Source of the DNA: Chlorobiota bacterium
GTDB lineage: Bacteria > Bacteroidota > Ignavibacteria > OLB7
Direction of reading: 5' to 3'
Assembly: GCA_016700335.1 (NCBI GenBank)
Contig: CP065014.1
Location: forward strand, 1,587,001-1,651,000
DNA: 64,000 nt
The position numbers and the translations under genes are program-made. Below the pieces are notes generated by a model. The model had not been told where the DNA came from. It searched no databases and saw only the letters and a list, made by a program, of their open reading frames with translations. Positions 42,794-54,274 of the stretch are shown one piece after another (the first letter of the stretch is position 1; each line of letters starts with the position of its first letter).

Positions 42794-45700
42794 ATGATTA
42801 TAATTAAAACTCCAATTTTAAAGTTATTAATACTCGGAATTCTATTTTCTGTAATTAATACTTTTTCTAATGCTAAAGAAAATTTTTATTCATTGATTGA
42901 AAATCAAAGTGATAATTCAATTATTTTTTCATTTAAAAATTTTCATTCAGTTATAAAAAATGATAAATCACTTTTTTATTTGGATAATAATGCTCCATTA
43001 AATTCAACATTTAAAATTGATTCTAACACCTTAAATAATTTAAACTTTACATTTTGTATTCCATTAAATGCTATTAATATTAATGCTGAATTAATAAAAT
43101 CTAATATTGATACAATTTACTTAAAACATAAGTTTAATATTGATAACAAAATATTGATTGTTGCAAAACCTTATTTACAAAGAGGAATCAGATTGGTATC
43201 AGTAAAGTTAAACCCCTATAAATATTTTGAATCTGGAATTCTTAATATGAATTCAGGAATAATTAAATTAAGTTGGGATTTAGTTCAATCAAAAAATAAA
43301 TATTCTTTGATTGAAGAAAGTAAATCTGTTGAAGAGTTTTTTTCTTCTTTTGTAATGAATTATAAGATTTCAAAATCATGGCAACTAGAGTCTTTGTCTA
43401 ACAATAACTTGCAATCTAAAATAGAAAATTTTGGAATAGGAGAATCTATTATTATGTTAACTCCTAATGATGGAATTTACAATATATCTGGGAAAGATGC
43501 CATAGATTTAGGTGCAAATAATATAATTGGAAAATTATTTTCTGAGATTAGAATCAAGAATAAAGAAAAGCTAATTCCTTTTTACATTGTAGATAAAGAT
43601 TCAAATAATTCATTTGATTTAAACGACGAGATTGAATTTTATGGTTCAAGAAATAATGATAATGACAGCTTATATTACAGTGATATTACAGATACAAATG
43701 CATATATCTTAACTTGGAATGGCGGATTAAAGAATATTAAAAATATTAAATTAGTATCTCAATCTAATTTAATCTTTAAACCAATTGAATATCAAGATAC
43801 AACCCTTCATTTTGAAAAGAATAACATTTCATTCTTAGGTCATACATTAAACATAAATGAAGGTGGGGATGTTAGAACAATTCATAACAATAACAGAGTT
43901 AAAGGTGAAAGGTATTACTGGGGTAAATTTAGTAAACCTGGTGATGTGATTTTTACCATTCCATTTGAATGTTACCCTTCTTTTGCCAACAATCAAAAAA
44001 TTAAAATAAGTACAAGACTTTTAGGAAATTCGCTTAGACAATCACATAATTTAACTTTTAGATTAAATGGTAAAAATTTTAAGGATAGATTTCATATTAA
44101 TATTTATTCTGATACTTTGATTGAATTTTATGCAGATCAAAATTATTTCATACAAGGAAAAAATACATTATTAATATTAATTGATGATACTTTAAGTGAT
44201 ATAAATAATGAACTATATTTTGATTACCTTGAATTAAATGGTAAATTTAGTGGAGTAAATAATAGTAATAAATTATATTTAACTGAAAATAAAAATTCAA
44301 TTAAAATTCCACTTTTTTTAGATACTCAAGAATCTAATATTGTTTTTTCAGAAAAAGAAAAAATTGAGGTTAAAGATATAAAAAGAGGTTCCCATTACAA
44401 TATTACATCAAGACAAATGGTAGGTGATGATAGACAATTACCTGGTTTTGTTTTTCAAAGCAAAGACACAACAATTTCATCATTACCCTATCAATTAGGT
44501 ATTATGGCAATAGAGATTAATGGATTTGATGGTTCTATATTAAGGACCGATAGATTTGATTTGTATGGCTCTAATGCAAATAATGAAGCACTTAGATGCT
44601 CAGATTTCATTAAATCTTCACAGGATAGTAATTATTTAATTTTAGGTACTTCGGTTGGGTCTGGGAGATTTGCTAAGTCAGTTTTAAAGAATCAATTTCA
44701 AAGGATTGGAGTAACTAAATTGATAGATCCAAAAGTAGATGACTTTGTATGCTCATGGATTTATGGAGTTAAAATAGGAGATATTTCAACATCTCAAGAA
44801 TATTTTTCTACAATAGAAGATAGTAATCAAGGGTTAGGTAAGAAAATATTTTTTGAAAACAAATTAGGTAATTCCTTTTTAGGAGTACTCAATTTAGATA
44901 GTATCAGTAGTAGTTCATTTAATATTAGTAAAATAATAAAACCTAAATTTTTGTATTCTAAAAAGGATATCTTATTAGAACCTAGACAAGCGGATATGAT
45001 TATAATTTCCCATAGTAATTTCATTGAAAGTGCCATTAAATTAGCTAATTATAGAACAACAATCAATGGTATAAAAACTTTAGTTATAAACGTTCAAGAT
45101 ATTTATAATGAATTTAATTTTGGAATTAAATCAAACATTGCTATTAGAAAATATACTGATTATATTTTTAAAAATTATCAATCACCCAAACCTGCTTATT
45201 TATTATTGTTTGGAGATGCTTCATGGGATGTTTCAATGAGTTTACCTAATTCAGTAAAAACAGATTTTGTTCCATCAAATGGAAGACCCGTTTCAGATTA
45301 TCTATATTCAGTTGCTCTAGAAGATTCAATCAACTTCACTCCAAATTACTTTGTTGGGAGGCTTCCAGTTGATAATGTAATTGAAGCAGAAGCTATTGTA
45401 AGTAAACTGATTGAATATGATACACTTCCACCTGCATGGTGGAATAAAAGATATTTATTTGTTGCTGGAGGTACTTCTGAGAAGCAAGTATCTGATGAAA
45501 GAAGTAGAGATAAGAATCTTGCAGAGCTTGTTCTAAACAATAATTATCAAGGTGATACTGCATTTGTTTTTCGTACTGAAAAAGATCCAATTTTGCAGTT
45601 CCCAACAACTACAGATGGATATTGGGTACGGGATGAAGTCAATAAAGGTTGTTTACATTGGAGTTTTAGTGGACATGGATCAATTAATAATATTGATTTA

Positions 45701-48689
45701 GATTTTGGAAATGCTGAGGATTTTAATAATGTAAATAAATATTTTATTGTTTCAAGTTTTTCATGTCAAACTGGTGATTTTTCAGATCCTGTTGTAGATT
45801 CAAGAACAGAAAGAATGATTAAAATTGCAAATAAAGGAGCTATTGCTGCTATTGGAAACACAAGTTATTCTTATACAGTTGTTGATAATGATTTAAAAAG
45901 AAATTTTTATGAATACATTTGTTCAATTCCATTGGATAGGTATCTTGGACATATTTTTACAAAATCAAAATATCCAATTTATGAAAAATATTAAATCCTT
46001 ATATGGTGAAAAAGATAATTCAAGTTTAAATTATTATCAGTTATTTAAGAATCATTTACTTTGTCATTCATTGATGGGAGATCCTTCAATGAAAATTGCA
46101 ACAAGAAACACTTCAGAGCTTTCTATACCTCCAGATAGAATTAAAGCTATCAATCCTGAAGGAGATTCCCCTACTCCTCTTGATAGTATCTTAATTTTAC
46201 AAGGTGAGTTAAGAAATTATGGAATGCCTGTGATTAACAGTGACACTTCTATAACTTTAATTGCTACATTAACTAATTCAAAGGGTGATGAGATAAAACT
46301 TGTTGATACTGTAAAATATTTAAACAGAACTTATCTTTTTTCTTTCAAGTATCCAATTAGTAAATCTGCAGAAGAATATAAGTTTAATGTTATTGTTGAT
46401 CCTGAAAGAAAAGTGAAAGAAGAATACCTTCAGGACAACTCAGTTACTTTTTCATTTAAAATTATTGGAAATCAACCTATACCACTTGAGCCAATTCCAT
46501 TCGGTGTAATAACTGGTTATGATAATATCAAAATTCGTTTGATAAATCCACCAAGTGGTTCTGGATCCACAATTTGGGTAGATACAACTAATTTATTTAA
46601 TTCTAATTTTTCATTAAATAATAAAGTTACTGGAGTTGTAAATGAAAATGAATTAACTACTGAATGGACTTTTTCAATTCCTGAATTTCTTAGATCAAAA
46701 AAACAATTTTGGTGGAAAGCAATTTCATCAAGTGGAGATACTTCAACAGCAAATCAATATCCTTTAATTGAAACATTTACTATTCAAACTGATAAACAAA
46801 GCGATATTAATTTTATTCAATCAGATTCTTTACAACTTTCTAAGAGCAATGTAAATGATTTGGTAAGATATTCAAATGGCATAGGACCAGGATCATTAAA
46901 TGTTGATATTCAATTGTTTTCAATTGGTCAATCATTTTATAATAATGGAAATGAGATTTTGCAAAAAAGGATTTCTATGATTATTGGAGGCAAAGAATTT
47001 AGACCAATAAACCGAGATGGTTTGAATGTTTTAGTTTTAGAAAAAAACTCATCTCATCCAAAATTTGATACTAGTTTTGCTTTTTATCAAGGTAAAGCAA
47101 AAAGTTTTATAAATTTTATAAAAGATTCTGTTAAAATTGAAGATATAGTTTTATTATGTGCTAACGGAGTTTCATTTGATTCACTTGAAAGTGGTTCAAA
47201 ATCTATTAGAACTGAGTTAATAAATACTTTAAATTCTATTGGAAGTAAAAATGCATCTACAATAAAAACTTTTGACTCTTATTGTTTGATTGGTAGTAAA
47301 AAATCTGGATTTAATTCAATTGAAAATATAATTAATGCTGATTCTTTGAAGAACTTAGGCTTTGAACCACCTTTTATAAGTCGACAAAATTACTCTCTAT
47401 CACTCCCTTCTCAAAGTGGTAAATTAACAACCCCAATTATTGGTAATGCCACTAAATGGAATGAATTGATTGCAGATTATTTTGGAAGTTCAAATGCTAA
47501 ATTGATTATTAATGGAGTAAAAAGAAATGGGATTAAAGATGAATTGTTTAGAACTGATTTGATGTTAAAAAATGATTTATCAAGCATAAACGTAATTGAT
47601 TATCCAAGAATTGAAGCTGTAATACAGTTTCCAAATGATTCATTAGTTAGATTAAAAAGTTTTCAGATTTCTTATAAACCTTCACCTGAGTTAGCGCTAC
47701 GACCATCAACTTTTAGGTTTGTAAAAGATTCTTTACTTCAAGGAGATACAGCAATATTGAATTCAACTCTAATTAATTTATCATCAAATATTATTTCTTA
47801 TAAAGTATCATCAATTTTAAAAGAAGCTGGTGAAAACAATATAATATTTGATTCAACATTTAATGATTCAATAAAACCATTAGACAGTGTTGTTAGCATT
47901 TTCAAGATTCTGACTAATAAATATTCAGGTTATAGAAGTTATATTGTTGAAGCTAATAGTAAAGATAATCCTTCAGAAAATTATAGATTAAATAACCGAT
48001 TATCTGCTACTTTAAAATCTAATTTAGATAAAGATGTTCCATTAGTAGAAATTTATGCAGATGGAAATAGATTAATGAATGGAGATTTTGTATCTCCTAA
48101 ATCAAAATTTGAATTTAAAATAAATGATAACTCAAATCTTACTATTAATGATTCAACATCTTTGAAATTAATTTTTGATAATGATATAATAAAAACAGAT
48201 TCAAAAGGAGCTTATTACAAACCAATTTACCTTGGCAATTATAAAGCAAGTTTGATCTTTAAACCCGAAAATGATTTACAATCTGGATTACACGAGCTAA
48301 AATTTTTTATTACAGATGCTACTGGAAACTCAGACACAATTCCAAATAGAGGCTTCCTGGATTTTTATGTTTCATCTGAACTTAAAGTTGTAAATGTTGT
48401 AAATTTTCCAAATCCATTTTCAACTAAAACTGATTTCACTTATATTATAGGTAGTGAAACAGTTCCAGAAAAAGGTAATATTAAAATTTACACTATATCC
48501 GGAAAAAAAATTAAAGAAATAATTTTAAATCCAAATCAATTAAAAATTGGTTTTAATAAAGTTGAGTGGAATTCAGAAGACTTTGATGGAGATAAAATTG
48601 CAAATGGAGTTTATCTTTACAAACTAACAATTGAAAATGTTAAGGGTGAGAGTTTTGAAATTATAGATAAATTAGCTATTGTAAAGTAA
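42794..48689 (+). CDS. C25-family cysteine peptidase, PorU-like (candidate T9SS sortase), interrupted by a frameshift
   Basis: The first frame (to a stop at 45994) has a signal sequence, beta-rich N-terminal part and a C25 domain from about residue 730, with the catalytic pair His961 (FSGHGS) and Cys991 (FSCQTGDFSDP). The second frame resumes the domain with NYYQLFKNHLLCHSLMGDPSMKI and continues for some 900 residues of Ig-like and other beta modules to a FlgD-like C-terminus (WNSEDFDGDKIANGVYLYKL). Removing one T near 45992 joins EKY to KSLYGEKD. The total is about 1964 residues, longer than P. gingivalis PorU. It could be the T9SS sortase or a gingipain-like cargo. Confidence 0.78.
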
Positions 48690-48768
48690 AATTAATTGTT
48701 AAAAAAAAGAGCTAAAAAGTATTATATACTTCATGCCCTTTTCAATTTACAATTGCAATTTCATAGAA

Positions 48769-50682
48769 CTATTCAGTTAAAAATCTTCTTTGAATAATAA
48801 CTTTGAATCTTCTTCTAGTGCCTAAATCGGTTTCTGGCGATGTAAATAGTGAATTATTGTTTTGATTATTATTTACTTCTTCTGGACTTATATTTCCACT
48901 CATTGCACGCCATTCTATGATTCCCCTTTTCTCTAATTCATTATATACATTTTTATCAAATGAACCATATTGAGAGAACTTTAATTTCATTGTTTCAACA
49001 GCAAAATAAGCTCTTAAACCAGACAATTTGAAGTTATCTAAAGAATCATTTGTTTTTACTGTAACTTCATTACCTGATAGGTCAAGAAACTTGATTTCAT
49101 TTTCAATATATCTTCCATTAATTGGTCTTGGATCAGCAAAACCTACAACTGTAATTTGAATTTTTTCATTTGCTTTTGTACTATCTAAATACCTTAAATA
49201 TCTTGTAAAGTATTTTTCAGAAAGATCTTTAGTTAAACTATCCAATGTTTTTTCTATTTTTCTAGTATACTCACGATAAAAATCATATCTATTAGTATCG
49301 CTATTTGATACATCTGCAATGTAGGTTATACCTTTTAAATTACCCTTATTTTGTCTTTGTCTTAAATCTTCTAATGAAGTAAATGTTAATGGTCTGTAAT
49401 AACCACTCGCATACATTGGTGTTCCTTTTGGATCAAATATTATTTCAGTAGCAGGTGGTGGTTCTGGTGGAGGATTACCAAAATTAAATCTATGAGTTTC
49501 AGTTTCGTTAAATTTTAAATTTGAAATTAAAGTTTCTCTTTTTCTATAACCTTTTGATTCCATTTCAACTCTATAATTAAAGTATGTAACAAGCAAAACA
49601 CCTACATCTTGAGTTGTATCATATTTACAAGTTGCTATTAATTTATTTGTAGTTTGTTCGTAAAACTTCAAATTAGCATTTAGTGGTTTATTAAATACTG
49701 TATCAAAACACATAGGTTTTAATAAAGTATATCCTGAAGCAAAAACATTAGTTGTACCTTCATATAAATCCAAACCACCTTTTGAAGAAGAGTCCTCCCT
49801 ATCAGAAGAAAAGTAAAATTTATTTAAACCAACTCCATAAAAGAAACAATCATTTGAAGATGTATTTATTTTATTTCCAAGATTTTTTGGTTTAGTCCAA
49901 GCACCATTATCATCAATAAAAGAGACATATATATCACTTTTACCAAAGCCTTTATGACCATTTGACGAGAAATACAAGGTCCTTCCATCAGGCGATAAAA
50001 ATGGAGAAAATTCATCACCAGATGTATTTATTGGTTTGCCAATATTTACTGGGTTTGAAAAAGTACCATCGGAATTCTTTTTTATTATAAATAAATCCAT
50101 TCCTCCATAAGTTTTCATTTTCCTAATTGAAGTGAAAACGATAGTATTTCCATCAGCAGAAATTGTAGGTTGAGAATCCCAGCCACTTGAATTAATTATA
50201 CTAAAAGGTACAACATTTACTATTGAAGATCCATCAACATTTATATTGCATGTATAAATATCTGCATCACCAGATCCAATTGTTCTCTTACTTCTAACTA
50301 CAAAAGCAGTATCAGATAATTTTATATTTTTTAAATCATTAAATCCTTCAAATAACATACTGAATTTTGAAGTTTTAGTTGTAAATGATCCATCATCTTT
50401 AATAGAACTATTAACATTTTGATCATTTACTTTTTGAGGTAAATCAATAGAATCTGAATTTATTTGACATTTATAAATATCAGAATTATTTTCTCTAGAA
50501 CTAGTGAAATATAACCATTTTCCATTTGGTGTAATAAAAGAAGAGTAATCATCCTTTTCAGAATTTAAACTACTTAAATTTTTAACTTTTACTTTTGCGA
50601 TAATACTATCACTAAAAAGTTGAGAGAATAATATATTACTTGAAATAGTGAATATTATTATTATTATTTTAAATAATTTCAT
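48769..50682 (-). CDS. PD40-repeat outer-membrane-associated protein with OmpA-like C-terminus (PorE-like)
   Basis: 637 residues with signal sequence. Residues about 50-320 contain PD40/WD40-like blades (FITPNGKWLYFTSSREN, PTISADGNTIVFTSIR, PFLSPDGRTLYFSSNGHKG, GLNKFYFSSDRED). A CarboxypepD-like segment follows (about 330-410). The C-terminus has VVGFADPRPINGRY and NFKLSGLRAYFAVETM, resembling the OmpA peptidoglycan-binding fold but with an insert. The order matches P. gingivalis PorE (without the TPR) and similar periplasmic adaptors. It is last of a five-gene run with an outer-membrane barrel, so a peptidoglycan anchor for that complex is inferred. Confidence 0.75.
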   Translation of the reverse strand: MKLFKIIIIIFTISSNILFSQLFSDSIIAKVKVKNLSSLNSEKDDYSSFITPNGKWLYFTSSRENNSDIYKCQINSDSIDLPQKVNDQNVNSSIKDDGSFTTKTSKFSMLFEGFNDLKNIKLSDTAFVVRSKRTIGSGDADIYTCNINVDGSSIVNVVPFSIINSSGWDSQPTISADGNTIVFTSIRKMKTYGGMDLFIIKKNSDGTFSNPVNIGKPINTSGDEFSPFLSPDGRTLYFSSNGHKGFGKSDIYVSFIDDNGAWTKPKNLGNKINTSSNDCFFYGVGLNKFYFSSDREDSSSKGGLDLYEGTTNVFASGYTLLKPMCFDTVFNKPLNANLKFYEQTTNKLIATCKYDTTQDVGVLLVTYFNYRVEMESKGYRKRETLISNLKFNETETHRFNFGNPPPEPPPATEIIFDPKGTPMYASGYYRPLTFTSLEDLRQRQNKGNLKGITYIADVSNSDTNRYDFYREYTRKIEKTLDSLTKDLSEKYFTRYLRYLDSTKANEKIQITVVGFADPRPINGRYIENEIKFLDLSGNEVTVKTNDSLDNFKLSGLRAYFAVETMKLKFSQYGSFDKNVYNELEKRGIIEWRAMSGNISPEEVNNNQNNNSLFTSPETDLGTRRRFKVIIQRRFLTE

Positions 50683-50709
50683 TTAATAATTATTAAATAT
50701 CTAAAAAAA

Positions 50710-51510
50710 TTAATCTTCAAAAGTATCAATATTGATATTGTATTGAAATCCTAAATTAAAAAATATACCTGATTGTTTTAATGAAAATGGACTTGACAAA
50801 ATTGATTGAATAGGAAAATGGTAAAACACTTCTGGGTTTATTACCATTCTATTATTTAATGCATACATATATCCTAAACCTCCCCTTAAATCTAAAGAAA
50901 TTGGATTGAATTCTTTAAACTCGCCATCTTTTACTAAATGAATTTCGTTTGTACCGCTTAAACCATAAACAAATTGATCATCTTTTATCACTTGAAATAA
51001 ATTGTATTTTCCACCCATTAGATATCCCAAAGATCCACCTCCAAAAACATAAGCACCTGATTCTAATATCTCATACCCAATATTTGTATCAAATGTCAAT
51101 GAATAAATAGGTGATCTAACTTCAAATTGTGTTGATATATCATTTAATTCATTATTAGCTCCCCTTACTTTTTCATTTGGCATTTCTTTTATTATCTTAC
51201 TTGACCTATCTTCAAATCTAAGTCTTGGAGATACAAAAATTGATGGTGATAAATACATCAATCCTTTAACTCCTAATGTAATTCCATTAGCTTTTCCAGT
51301 TGTAAAATCTACACATGGTACATTAGATTCTCCTGCAACAAATGATACATCTTCTTGTAAAAAAGAATATCCAATTTCACCTCCAATATAGAATGGTAAT
51401 GGTATTTGTGGGTATAATATATTGTCATTTCTATTCCCTCCTTGAGAAAACAAACTTGTGTTTAACAATAAAAGAAAGAACAAAAAGATTATTATATATT
51501 TTATTTTCAT
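50710..51510 (-). CDS. Outer-membrane beta-barrel protein
   Basis: 266 residues with signal sequence (KIKYIIIFLFFLLLLNTSLFS). The mature chain alternates amphipathic strands (YIGGEIGYSF, ITLGVKGLMYL, SIFVSPRLRFEDRS, YSLTFDTNIGYEIL, GGGSLGYLMGGKY) and closes with GIFFNLGFQYNINI, a C-terminal strand typical of OmpX/OmpA-type barrels. It pairs with the PD40-OmpA-like gene 27 bases downstream and follows the VWA gene after 19 bases. Possible roles are pore, anchor or PorT/PorF-like component; not determined. Confidence 0.7.
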   Translation of the reverse strand: MKIKYIIIFLFFLLLLNTSLFSQGGNRNDNILYPQIPLPFYIGGEIGYSFLQEDVSFVAGESNVPCVDFTTGKANGITLGVKGLMYLSPSIFVSPRLRFEDRSSKIIKEMPNEKVRGANNELNDISTQFEVRSPIYSLTFDTNIGYEILESGAYVFGGGSLGYLMGGKYNLFQVIKDDQFVYGLSGTNEIHLVKDGEFKEFNPISLDLRGGLGYMYALNNRMVINPEVFYHFPIQSILSSPFSLKQSGIFFNLGFQYNINIDTFED

Positions 51511-51529
51511 TTTGCTTTAATATGAATTG

Positions 51530-54274
51530 TTAATTTTTTACTACAATCATTTTTTTTGTTAAAAACTTTTCATTTGTAATTAAGAACCTTATATAATATA
51601 CACCTGAACTTAATTGCTTATTTATCAATTCAATAGAGTTAGAACCTTCTTCAATCAATATTGCTTTAGTTTCTGATACTTGCTCTCCATTTATATTAAA
51701 TATATCATATCTTATCATTCCTTTTTTATCTGCAACAATTTCAATTTTTGACTTTCCATCATTTATTGGATTTGGAGTTACTTCACCAATTGATATTTTA
51801 TAATTTGCATTTTGATTTTTAACATCAAATATAGGTATTGCATTTCTAAAGCAAGTTGAATCATATACTACTAAGGCAGCTGTATCATATAACCTAGCCC
51901 TTGGGTTGCCATCATCAAATTTTCCGTAGTTTATTTCAATTTGAGTTGACAAAGTATCACCTCTTAAAACTAAAAACTCAAATTTAACTAATTCGCCAGA
52001 TTGATTAAATTTATTAGTAGTTGCCGAAATTTCTATATTGCTATACTTGTCCAAAATGTAGCTAGGCTTTGTGATAGTAAAATTTGAAGTACTCCCTGCT
52101 ACACCAGAAATAATTCTATTAAATTGAAGCATAGATTTATTCCATCGAGTACCGAATATTAAAGATTTTACATCGAACCTTGTAATTGATGAACCTAAGA
52201 AAACAGGAACATTAATAATATCTCCAGGTTTAACTAACCTTAATCCTGAAATACTCAATCCAACTTCAGCTACACCAATTCCAGATAATTTAGGTGCTAA
52301 ATTTTCACCATTACAACTATTATATTTTATTGTCAACCTTGCGTCTCTTATTCTTATTTTATTAGGGGCAAAACAAATTTCAAAATTATATTGTTGTTTC
52401 TCTTGAATAACAATTGGAGCTTTTACACTCTTTATAAAATATTCATTAGTTAAAACTCCATTTAAATCTGCTAATCTAAAGCTTTCAATTACAGCATCTC
52501 CTAAACCATCGTTAGTAACAAAAATTTTTTTACACAAAGTATCTCCAATTGCTACTGAATCGAATTCAATAATGCTTGAACTAAGTTGTGGTGCAGAAAG
52601 TTTTACTGAAAATGGTTCTAAACTTGTGCTTCCCTCGCTTAATGTGCTTGTAATTGTTTCAAATGCAGTTTGTAAATTTCCACAATCGCTAACATCAAAA
52701 GACAATCCTTTTGTTCCTTTTGCTATTCTAGCCATTGATGTTTTTGCAAAATCATCAGTACCAATTCCAATTGGAAATATTATAACTCCTGCAGCATTAG
52801 CTTCCTTTATAATAACATCTTCTGGATTCTTTTGTATGTCTTCTGGTTCAGATCCACCCGTTGATGAAGCATCTGTGATAACGATTAATACTTTCTTTAA
52901 TAACTTACTTTTTGAAAGTTCAGCTATCATTTTTCTTATAACTAATCTAGTTGAAGTTCCACCATTTGCTGTTATCTGAGAAATGCTATTTGTAACATTA
53001 GTTTTTATAATATTTGTTACTGGAACTAGTGCTTGTAGAGTTCTTAAAGAATCTTGAACGTTTGATCCACCTCTTGGTCTGATTGAACAAGTCTTAACTG
53101 ATAATTCATCAACAACAAAAGCAGAAGGTAAATTAATTAATGCATTTTTAATAAAATTATTTGCTTGAGATTTCATTTGCTCAATTCTAGTTGTTCTTTG
53201 AGTATTACAATTGAGTTGTGTATTCATACTTCCTGATTCATCTAATACCAAGCCAAAAGCAATTGGATTTCTTGAATTACTTGAAATTCTAATTGAATCA
53301 TTTATTAATCCACTACCTTTACCTTTAAAACAAATAGGTATTTCTTTTTTTGAATTTGGTGGAATAAAAAATGGAGTAGGTACTCTTGGATTAATAAAGA
53401 AACCAAGAGTTTCATTTGAAATAAAATAAAGAGAATCTACTTTTAATGTTGAAGTTCCAACATTCTGAACAATAAATTTAGTACAAGTATCTTTTCCACA
53501 AAAAAGTGTTTCAGGTTGACTAGGATTAAAATTCAACTTACTTACTTGAATAATTGCTCCTGTTCCAGTAACATCGGTTGAACCATTTAAACCAACGGGA
53601 TTTAGTAATCCACACCCTGATGTAATATCCATTGTTTGTGAATATACACCTGCAAGTTTTGGGGAAAATGTTATAAAAAATGTTGTAGTATCACCTGGAT
53701 TTAATATCTTAGGTAATAAAGTAATTAAATTATAAGGTGCGGATATTTTAACGTTTGAATTATTAAGGGTTATTGGTCTTTCACCAATGTTTTTAATCAA
53801 GGTTGTTAACGGTGCTGATGTATTACCAACATTGGTTCTTGGAAAACTTAGTACTGATGGATTAGATGTAATTTCAGATGATATTCCCTTTCCTTCAACT
53901 CTTATACTTTTCTTTGAAATATTATCTTTATACTCCATAACATCCGAAACATTCCCCCTACTTTTTGGTCCAAAACATACATTTATGAAAATATCTTCAC
54001 CGGGGGCTAAAGTTATAGGGAAAATTACATCTTTCAAGAAAAAAAATTTATTATCTACAAAAGTAATTTGGTCTAAGATTAATGGAGAATTTGATAAGTT
54101 CATTAATTCGTATCTCTTAAAACTTATAGAATCGCAAGGAGTATCTGGGAATTTAACAACTTGAGTAAATGAGTTATTAAAACTTGATACAAACAGAATT
54201 GAAATTATAAATATCTTATAAAATTTAATATCTTTAATATAATTAAATTTTAATTTCATACAGTTGTTTATCAT
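51530..54274 (-). CDS. T9SS-sorted protein with Ig-like (choice-of-anchor D), VWA and cohesin-like domains
   Basis: 914 residues. Residues about 40-330 have repeated ASPM/HYDIN-like Ig segments (DVMEYKDN, TLIKNIGERPITL, CTKFIVQNVG). A complete von Willebrand A domain spans about 340-545, with MIDAS Asp345-x-Ser347-x-Ser349 in LDESGSM, TANGGTSTRL and VLIVITDASS. Another Ig segment precedes a cohesin-like domain at about 665-800 (VKPGDIINVPVFLGSS, IEISATTN). The C-terminus is a T9SS sorting domain (VTPNPINDGKSKI to KKMIVVKN). Its start overlaps the upstream VWA gene stop as ATGA. Probably a surface adhesion protein. Confidence 0.82.
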   Translation of the reverse strand: MINNCMKLKFNYIKDIKFYKIFIISILFVSSFNNSFTQVVKFPDTPCDSISFKRYELMNLSNSPLILDQITFVDNKFFFLKDVIFPITLAPGEDIFINVCFGPKSRGNVSDVMEYKDNISKKSIRVEGKGISSEITSNPSVLSFPRTNVGNTSAPLTTLIKNIGERPITLNNSNVKISAPYNLITLLPKILNPGDTTTFFITFSPKLAGVYSQTMDITSGCGLLNPVGLNGSTDVTGTGAIIQVSKLNFNPSQPETLFCGKDTCTKFIVQNVGTSTLKVDSLYFISNETLGFFINPRVPTPFFIPPNSKKEIPICFKGKGSGLINDSIRISSNSRNPIAFGLVLDESGSMNTQLNCNTQRTTRIEQMKSQANNFIKNALINLPSAFVVDELSVKTCSIRPRGGSNVQDSLRTLQALVPVTNIIKTNVTNSISQITANGGTSTRLVIRKMIAELSKSKLLKKVLIVITDASSTGGSEPEDIQKNPEDVIIKEANAAGVIIFPIGIGTDDFAKTSMARIAKGTKGLSFDVSDCGNLQTAFETITSTLSEGSTSLEPFSVKLSAPQLSSSIIEFDSVAIGDTLCKKIFVTNDGLGDAVIESFRLADLNGVLTNEYFIKSVKAPIVIQEKQQYNFEICFAPNKIRIRDARLTIKYNSCNGENLAPKLSGIGVAEVGLSISGLRLVKPGDIINVPVFLGSSITRFDVKSLIFGTRWNKSMLQFNRIISGVAGSTSNFTITKPSYILDKYSNIEISATTNKFNQSGELVKFEFLVLRGDTLSTQIEINYGKFDDGNPRARLYDTAALVVYDSTCFRNAIPIFDVKNQNANYKISIGEVTPNPINDGKSKIEIVADKKGMIRYDIFNINGEQVSETKAILIEEGSNSIELINKQLSSGVYYIRFLITNEKFLTKKMIVVKN

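Noticed and set aside
48718..48732. AAGTAT-TAT-ATACTT between the convergent C25 and PD40-OmpA genes
   Set aside because: A short all-but-AT stem without a T-tract; expected by chance in this composition.
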